DNA from: Candidatus Omnitrophota bacterium
GTDB lineage: Bacteria; Omnitrophota; Gorgyraeia; Gygaellales; Profunditerraquicolaceae
Length of the DNA: 10,484 bases
Assembly: GCA_023229385.1 (NCBI GenBank)
Contig: JALNZI010000042.1
Coordinates: 1 to 10,484 of the forward strand
Direction of reading: 5' to 3'
Each line of letters starts with the position of its first letter. The stretch's first letter is position 1. This document shows, piece by piece, positions 5,860-10,484 of this stretch. Made by a program: the position numbers and the translations under genes. The notes under the pieces were generated by a model that ran no database searches, was not told where the DNA came from, and saw nothing but the letters and a program-made list of their open reading frames with translations.

Positions 5860-6981
5860 ATGCTGTTGTATTTAATGCTGACGTTAATATTTATCCGGCC
5901 TTTCATTTCGTCCCTGGCTTACCCTTGGGCAAATTCAGTATATTCCCTTAGTTTGATAATCTTACTTGCATTCTGGCTGATAAAAGATTCCGCCTGGCGC
6001 CAGGGGTTTAAGAAAATCGCCCTGCCAGTTATCTGCTTTAGCCTTGCCTTGGCCATATCGTCATATTTTTCAATAAACAGGATTAAAAGTGTCGCAGAAT
6101 TATATAAATATTTCAGCGCTATACTGCTTATCCTTGCCCTGTCAAACTTAACAGAAAAATCCAGGAAAATGTTCTTGGAGGCAATCTTGGGCTGCGGCTT
6201 GATTATCAGCATTCTAGCTTTATACCAATATTTTGTCGGTTTCGCCCATCTACGCAACTTCATCAATACGCAAAACATAACCAATCCCTTTGTCTTGGAT
6301 TACCTGCGGCAAAAAAGGGTTTTCTTTCCTTTTGTTACTCCGGGGATATTGGCAGGTTATCTGACCATGATCACACCGCTGGTGCTACTATACAAAAAAA
6401 GGGTTTGGATACTTCTGCCTTTATTATACGCCTTATTTCTTACAGCATCCCTGGGAGCTTTCATCGGCTTATTTCTGACAGCCTTGGTTTATTTATTGTT
6501 GAGGAAGGACTTCAAGAAAATAAAGATTCTTACACTGGCGGGTTTGGCCCTGCTCATCCTCCTGGTATTTCTTATAAGAGCCGCATCCGGTAAAGGACAC
6601 CTCAGCCCGGCGTTTTCTATAGTTATGCGGCTTAATTACTGGCAGGATGCTTTTGAGATAATCAAGGCCCGTCCATTTCTCGGGATAGGATTAGGAAATT
6701 TTAACCTTATTTATTCACGTTACGCGCATAATTCATTCCTGCAATTCTGGGCAGAAGCCGGGTTAATCGGCATCGTTTCATTATTTTGGCTGGTCTTTTC
6801 TGTCCTGAAGAACAAGGTTGATAAAATCAAGGATTTTCCCGGAGATAGAGAAAAGATAGTCCTGCTCAGCTGCCTGGCGGCATTTATCTTCCATAACTTA
6901 TGGGATTTTGGTTTTTTCCTTCCCGAGGTAAGCTTGATTTGGTGGTCAATCTTGGGCTTGCTGCCTAAATCTAAATCTTAG
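5860..6981 (+). CDS. Wzy/O-antigen-ligase-type polytopic membrane protein
   Basis: This 373-residue protein is almost wholly hydrophobic, with about 11-12 probable membrane helices, for example near 2-18, 26-41, 53-69, 104-124, 158-178, 181-214, 223-240, 295-316, 331-348 and 350-367. The Wzy_C / O-antigen ligase signature lies in the second half: a loop starting MRLNYWQDAFEIIKARPFLG (256-275), GIGLGNF (275-281), and YAHNSFLQFWAEAGLIG (288-304) with the typical H-N pair. Such proteins polymerise undecaprenyl-linked repeat units or transfer a finished glycan to lipid A core, a lipid or a protein, acting at the periplasmic face of the inner membrane. Polymerase and ligase cannot be told apart from sequence alone. 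The ATG at 5860 is preceded by a promoter but no Shine-Dalgarno; an in-frame ATG at 5875 also lacks one. Its stop overlaps the end of a convergent glycosyltransferase gene. Confidence 0.87.
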   Translation: MLLYLMLTLIFIRPFISSLAYPWANSVYSLSLIILLAFWLIKDSAWRQGFKKIALPVICFSLALAISSYFSINRIKSVAELYKYFSAILLILALSNLTEKSRKMFLEAILGCGLIISILALYQYFVGFAHLRNFINTQNITNPFVLDYLRQKRVFFPFVTPGILAGYLTMITPLVLLYKKRVWILLPLLYALFLTASLGAFIGLFLTALVYLLLRKDFKKIKILTLAGLALLILLVFLIRAASGKGHLSPAFSIVMRLNYWQDAFEIIKARPFLGIGLGNFNLIYSRYAHNSFLQFWAEAGLIGIVSLFWLVFSVLKNKVDKIKDFPGDREKIVLLSCLAAFIFHNLWDFGFFLPEVSLIWWSILGLLPKSKS

Positions 6982-7888
6982 AAAACCTTAATTTACTCAA
7001 GAATATTCTCACAACTTTCGGCCGGAAAATTAATACATATCCCCAGGCACACAAATCATATAACCATATCGGAATAAGATGCAAAAATAGAATAAAGGGA
7101 TTGGCGTTTTTTAATATGGCAAGGTAACGGTTTTTAATTAACTCACTATGTAGCTCATCATTGATATACCTGCGGGCAAAAGCTTTGTCCAAACCATCCC
7201 CCTGCCGCAATGAGCCGCCGCGGACATGAAAAGCTTTTGCCAAAGGAGTGTAATAAGCCTTCCATCCGCGCCGATTGGCCCTCCAGGACACATCCAGATC
7301 CTCATAAAACATGCGAAAACGGGGATCGAAATAATGCTGTCCTTCTTTGATATCCTCCAGCATTTTCCGGCGATAAAAAGCTACTGAGCCGCTTACGCCA
7401 AAAATAAAACCGGGTTTTTCAAATCTGCCTGTATCGGTTCTGCCATACCCTCTTTCCCTGGCTGCATAACCAAAGCTTAAAAATAACCCTGTGCTATCCA
7501 AAGTTAAACCATCCGGACGCAAGATTTTTCCGCTGACCATCCCTACATTATTTTTGATTAAAAACCCCTTGAGCGCCTGACAAATAAAATTCTCATCTAA
7601 AACCACGTCGTCGTTAAGACAAAGGATAAATTCCCCGCAGCTTATCCCTATCCCCAGGTTTTGTGATACCCCATAGTATAGATTCTGCTGATTTGAACAT
7701 ACCTTTATCAAAGGATAGGAGGCGCGGATATTAGCGGAGAGCCCGGGATTAAGCGAATTATCAATAACAATCACCTCGCAATCCGGATAACTCTGGGCCT
7801 TTACCGAATCAAGACAGTGCCGCAAGTAATCCCTCGAACCACTAGTGACGATAACAATACTAACTGACATATCGGAATTGTCCTGCAT
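6971..7888 (-). CDS. Family-2 glycosyltransferase (rhamnosyltransferase-like), last gene of the glycan operon
   Basis: A GT2 (GT-A fold) enzyme of 305 residues that should transfer a sugar from a nucleotide-sugar donor during surface glycan assembly at the cytoplasmic face of the membrane. SVSIVIVTSGSRDYL (8-22) and EVIVIDNS (38-45) form the nucleotide-binding core. LNDDVVL (91-97) holds the DxD-type metal site, YEDLDVSWR (195-203) the catalytic-base region, and HVRGGS (221-226) the His motif common in rhamnosyltransferase-like members. A hydrophobic stretch at about 264-289 may attach it to the membrane. The ATG used (7886-7888) follows the upstream stop by 1 nt (TGATATG) but lacks a Shine-Dalgarno. 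Met7 (7868-7870) has AGGA about 10 nt upstream and is a credible alternative. It is a paralogue of the adjacent glycosyltransferase. The donor sugar cannot be read from sequence. Confidence 0.9.
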   Translation of the reverse strand: MQDNSDMSVSIVIVTSGSRDYLRHCLDSVKAQSYPDCEVIVIDNSLNPGLSANIRASYPLIKVCSNQQNLYYGVSQNLGIGISCGEFILCLNDDVVLDENFICQALKGFLIKNNVGMVSGKILRPDGLTLDSTGLFLSFGYAARERGYGRTDTGRFEKPGFIFGVSGSVAFYRRKMLEDIKEGQHYFDPRFRMFYEDLDVSWRANRRGWKAYYTPLAKAFHVRGGSLRQGDGLDKAFARRYINDELHSELIKNRYLAILKNANPFILFLHLIPIWLYDLCAWGYVLIFRPKVVRIFLSKLRFSKI

Positions 7889-7889
7889 A

Positions 7890-8759
7890 TCAATTTTTCA
7901 GGCAGCTTAATTTATTCCTGTAAACAAAAGCCTCTTTAATTGCTTTTAAAGCAGAAGGATTAATTATACAAATCCAAATCAACCTGGGAAAATCATATAT
8001 TAAAAAAGGCAAAATACAATTTTCGGTGGAATCGTTTTTTAACAAAGTGTAATAACGATTACGCAAACATAAATATTGCCTTGTTTTCTTTGGAGTCTGC
8101 GAGCTGTTCCCGTAATGAAAACACACTGCCTTCGGGAAAAAGACAGCCTTGTATTTTTTCTTCTGAGCCCGCCAGGATAAATCTACATCCTCAAACAGAA
8201 AAAAGAAGCTCTCGTCAAAATAATCAACGCCCTCTTTGATCGCATTTAGCATTTTCTTGTTATATAAAGCAGCAGCGGAACAAGCTCCAAAGATATATTT
8301 AGTTTTATCAAATTGTCCATAGTCTTTCTCCCCTCTTCCCGTATCCAAGAATCTCCTTAGGAAAGAAACGGAAATACCAGTTGAATAGATTGTTTTTTCT
8401 TTAAATTCCAATATTTTCGGCTGAATTAAACCAACCCCGGAGGGTAATTCCTTGAGGAGGTTATCGATGTTGCAGAAAAAATCTTTACTCAGGACCACAT
8501 CGCAATCTAGGCTAAGGATCCATTCCCCACTGCTAGCCTCGATACCCTGGTTGCGGGCCCCTGCTGCACCCAGATTCAACTTGTTTTCGATTAATTTAAC
8601 CTGAGGATAATTTTCTTTTACTAATGCGACTGTTGCGTCACTTGAACCATTATCTACAACAATTAATTCTATTGCCTCTTTTTCCTGGTTAAATATTGAA
8701 TCCAAACAGGGCTGGATAAATTTCGCGCTATTTAAGGTTAAGATTACTACAGAGATCAT
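7890..8759 (-). CDS. Family-2 glycosyltransferase (rhamnosyltransferase-like)
   Basis: A 289-residue GT2 enzyme with the standard order of motifs: ISVVILTLNSAKFIQPCLDS (2-21), LIVVDNGSSDAT (32-43), NLGAAGARNQGIEASSGEW (62-80), the DxD motif DCD (85-87), and FEDVDLSWR (189-197). The tail (about 245-268) is partly hydrophobic. It resembles its downstream neighbour through the centre (IKEGxxYFD, E-D-x-D-x-SWRA), so the two probably arose by duplication and may add successive sugars. The ATG at 8757-8759 lies inside the end of the radical SAM gene (32-bp overlap), and GGAAAGG upstream is a usable Shine-Dalgarno, so expression of the two is tightly linked. Specificity unknown. Confidence 0.9.
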   Translation of the reverse strand: MISVVILTLNSAKFIQPCLDSIFNQEKEAIELIVVDNGSSDATVALVKENYPQVKLIENKLNLGAAGARNQGIEASSGEWILSLDCDVVLSKDFFCNIDNLLKELPSGVGLIQPKILEFKEKTIYSTGISVSFLRRFLDTGRGEKDYGQFDKTKYIFGACSAAALYNKKMLNAIKEGVDYFDESFFFLFEDVDLSWRAQKKKYKAVFFPKAVCFHYGNSSQTPKKTRQYLCLRNRYYTLLKNDSTENCILPFLIYDFPRLIWICIINPSALKAIKEAFVYRNKLSCLKN

Positions 8760-10086
8760 CTTTAAGCCTTTCCAGGTCTAAATCAATAAATTCCTGCAAA
8801 CCACCGGCATACTTATTATTCCCATCATAATCTGCCAATTTTCCAGGCAAGCAAATTCCGTTTCTCTTCAGATATCTATAATAATCTGTTCCCGGAAAAG
8901 GCGTAGCCAGGGAAAACTGGAATGAGTCGGGTTTTATCCCGGAGATGAAATCTACTGTATCCTGTATTGACTGCCTGGTTTCTCCGGGCAGCCCCAAACA
9001 AAATGTTAAATGCACCTTTACCCCCAGCCTTTTGGTATACCGAATCATTTTCTCGGCCCTGGCGATATTTAAGTTCTTTTTACAAAGTCTTAAAACCTTG
9101 TTATTGGCGGATTCAACCCCGTATTTCACCGCGTACAGTCCGGCATCGCTCATAATGGCTAATATTTCCTCGTTCATTAAATCCGCCCTGGCCATCGCTG
9201 CCCAGGGAACCTTGATGCCCTTTCTTGCCATTTCCCTGCAGATTCCGATTACATGGCCCTGATCAATATTAAATACGTCATCGTCAAAATAGACCGCCTT
9301 AAAATTAAATTTATTAATAAGCCAGGCCATTTCTTCGACTACATTTACCGGGTTTCTTTTTCTATATTTATGTTCTCCATATAAAACCTGCGGCCAAAGA
9401 CAAAAAATACAATGAAACGGACACCCCCGGCTAGAATACATTTGGACATTGGGAACCGGCAGCCCGGCAAAACCGTCGTTATAATTATAGATATACTTCT
9501 CTTCTCTCTCCGGCCAAGGTAAATCATCGAGATTACTGATTGCCGGTCTTCTTTTGTTAACCATGATTCCTCCGCGGGCTCTATATGCCAAACCCAGCAC
9601 CGATTCCAGAGTGCGGTTTTCTTCCAAATGTTCAGTTAACTCTAAAAGGGTATATTCATATTCTCCGATAAAAACATAATCAACAAAATCACATCTAACA
9701 AGGATCTCTCTGGCGTAAACACTGGCATGCGGCCCACACAAGGCTAAACGGGAACCCGGATTATTTTGTTTCATCTTGAAGGAAATATTTATGTCATTTT
9801 CAAAAGAAGGCGTCGATGTTTCCACAACCAGGAGAGCAGATTTCACTCCTGAGATCTCCTCCAGAAAAAATTTTTCATCCAGACCGCGGGCAATCGCATC
9901 AATCATCACTGCATCTTTACCCCTGTTCTTCAAAAGAGAAACGGAATATGCGAGGAAAAATGGAAAAGGTATATATTTTATATAACCGCCGTTTTCCGGT
10001 TTGGAGGTGAACGGCCAACGGGACCCCCCCCTGACTCCATAGCGGTTATTTCTACGCCAGGGGATATTGAGGAAATATACACGCAT
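8728..10086 (-). CDS. B12-binding-type radical SAM enzyme (BchE/P-methylase-like class)
   Basis: A 452-residue protein with an N-terminal Rossmann-like B12-binding-type domain (about 1-180) and a radical SAM domain (about 210-400). In the first, CGPHAS (117-122) and FIGEYEYTLLEL (139-150) match the usual GGPHA and GExE motifs of this class; the DxHxxG base-off cobalamin motif is not seen, as is common in radical SAM members. The iron-sulfur motif is C222, C226, C229 in SRGCPFHCIFC. YFDDDVF (266-272), KYGVESAN (321-328), LGLPGET (364-370) and TPFPGTDYY (395-403) are typical later landmarks. Relatives methylate or rearrange unactivated carbons in lipids, antibiotics and natural products. Between a coiled-coil gene and two glycosyltransferases it may modify a glycan or its lipid carrier, which is inference. 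Its ATG overlaps the upstream stop by one base (TAATG). Confidence 0.9.
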   Translation of the reverse strand: MRVYFLNIPWRRNNRYGVRGGSRWPFTSKPENGGYIKYIPFPFFLAYSVSLLKNRGKDAVMIDAIARGLDEKFFLEEISGVKSALLVVETSTPSFENDINISFKMKQNNPGSRLALCGPHASVYAREILVRCDFVDYVFIGEYEYTLLELTEHLEENRTLESVLGLAYRARGGIMVNKRRPAISNLDDLPWPEREEKYIYNYNDGFAGLPVPNVQMYSSRGCPFHCIFCLWPQVLYGEHKYRKRNPVNVVEEMAWLINKFNFKAVYFDDDVFNIDQGHVIGICREMARKGIKVPWAAMARADLMNEEILAIMSDAGLYAVKYGVESANNKVLRLCKKNLNIARAEKMIRYTKRLGVKVHLTFCLGLPGETRQSIQDTVDFISGIKPDSFQFSLATPFPGTDYYRYLKRNGICLPGKLADYDGNNKYAGGLQEFIDLDLERLKDDLCSNLNLK

Positions 10087-10484
10087 TATTTATTAAGGTC
10101 CAGATGTCTTTCAATCCTGCTGAAAAAATCCTTAATTTGGGATATATTCTGATTTATATCCTTAGAATCACAGTTCATTTGATTAAAATTATCTCTTATC
10201 TCTGAAAGTCTCCGTGTCAATTCCCTGGTCTCCTGAAAAGACCTGTCAAACTTATCAATCTCCACCTCAAGCCCCTGTTTTGATATATCGATCTGTTCCT
10301 GAAGCCGCAAACACAAATCATGACTCTCGATCTTAAGCTGATTTTTTAAGTCTTTACCTTCAATTTGAAACCTATCTTTCAAATCTTGAGTTTCGACTTG
10401 GAGTTGATTTCTTAAATCCTGCGCAAGTTCTTTTTTTAGTTTGTTCTCCTCAATAGAGAGCCGGTTAAGGATTAGAGAGATATC
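10086..10484 (-). CDS. Coiled-coil protein with 11-residue repeats, N-terminus beyond the window
   Basis: The frame is open from the right edge to the TAA at 10086-10088 and shows the last 132 residues of a longer protein. A TTG at 10380-10382 lies in this frame, but nothing marks it as a start and the coiled coil continues upstream. The visible part is strongly charged, rich in Gln, Asp, Glu, Lys, Leu and Ile, with no membrane segment and only two Cys. Residues 22-65 of the visible part form four 11-residue units: QDLRNQLQVET, QDLKDRFQIEG, KDLKNQLKIES, HDLCLRLQEQI. The tail has further Ile/Leu/Phe-spaced helix to the C-terminus. Such tails occur on glycan-operon enzymes and chain-length or scaffold proteins, but no family is recognised. 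Its stop overlaps the start of the radical SAM gene, so it belongs to the same operon. Confidence 0.75.
   Translation of the reverse strand, partial: DISLILNRLSIEENKLKKELAQDLRNQLQVETQDLKDRFQIEGKDLKNQLKIESHDLCLRLQEQIDISKQGLEVEIDKFDRSFQETRELTRRLSEIRDNFNQMNCDSKDINQNISQIKDFFSRIERHLDLNK
10290..10421 (-). repeat. Four tandem 33-bp units coding 11-residue coiled-coil repeats
   Basis: Four successive 33-bp blocks encode related hendecads, each with a D-L pair at positions 2-3. The first three share the pattern [QK]DL[RK][ND][QR][LF][QK][VI]E and the fourth is more diverged. The bases are similar but not identical, so this is an older duplication kept by coiled-coil periodicity, not a recent satellite. 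Confidence 0.6.

Noticed and set aside
8945..9262. Plus-strand ORF of 105 codons inside the radical SAM gene
   Set aside because: It is antisense to strongly conserved radical SAM coding sequence and shows no protein family features.
10086..10382. Complete 98-residue gene starting at TTG 10382
   Set aside because: The frame and the coiled-coil repeats continue without a stop to the window edge, so this is the end of a longer gene and not a small complete one.
1..10484. Insertion sequences, CRISPR arrays, tRNA or rRNA genes, attachment sites
   Set aside because: No transposase, no regularly spaced repeats, no tRNA cloverleaf and no terminal direct or inverted repeats were recognised on either strand.

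Overview
The window looks like a chromosomal piece of an uncultured, moderately AT-rich Gram-negative-type bacterium. The O-antigen-ligase-like protein, the tandem family-2 glycosyltransferases and the B12-type radical SAM enzyme point to surface glycan synthesis. The style (tight gene packing, KamA beside paired ATP-grasp enzymes, a YchF-like protein without its P-loop) recalls candidate-phylum genomes such as Omnitrophota. That placement is an impression and was not tested.

Left arm (about 1-5500, minus strand). Six genes run leftward from position 5500 with tight spacing: two paralogous D-Ala-D-Ala-ligase-like ATP-grasp enzymes, a lysine 2,3-aminomutase (KamA) starting at TTG inside the stop of the second ligase, a 49-codon ORF with a near-Walker-A motif, a 233-residue YchF-like protein lacking the GTPase P-loop, and purH, which leaves the window before its stop. 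The first three are translationally coupled or abutting. They suggest a small-molecule pathway in which lysine becomes beta-lysine and is joined to other groups through acyl-phosphate chemistry; the product is unknown.

Middle (5501-5859). This 359-bp divergent intergenic region holds a likely promoter for each direction. The leftward leader (about 150 nt) carries a G/GGA-rich tract and then a convincing intrinsic terminator ahead of the first ligase gene, so it is either an attenuated leader or an independent small RNA. The rightward promoter lies so close to the coding sequence that the mRNA would be leaderless.

Right arm (5860-10484). One rightward gene encodes a polytopic Wzy/O-antigen-ligase-type membrane protein. 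It converges on a leftward operon and overlaps it tail to tail by 11 bp. That operon, read from the right edge, has a coiled-coil protein with 11-residue repeats (N-terminus beyond the window), a B12-binding-type radical SAM enzyme and two related family-2 glycosyltransferases, all overlapping or nearly touching. No tRNA, rRNA, insertion sequence or CRISPR array was seen.
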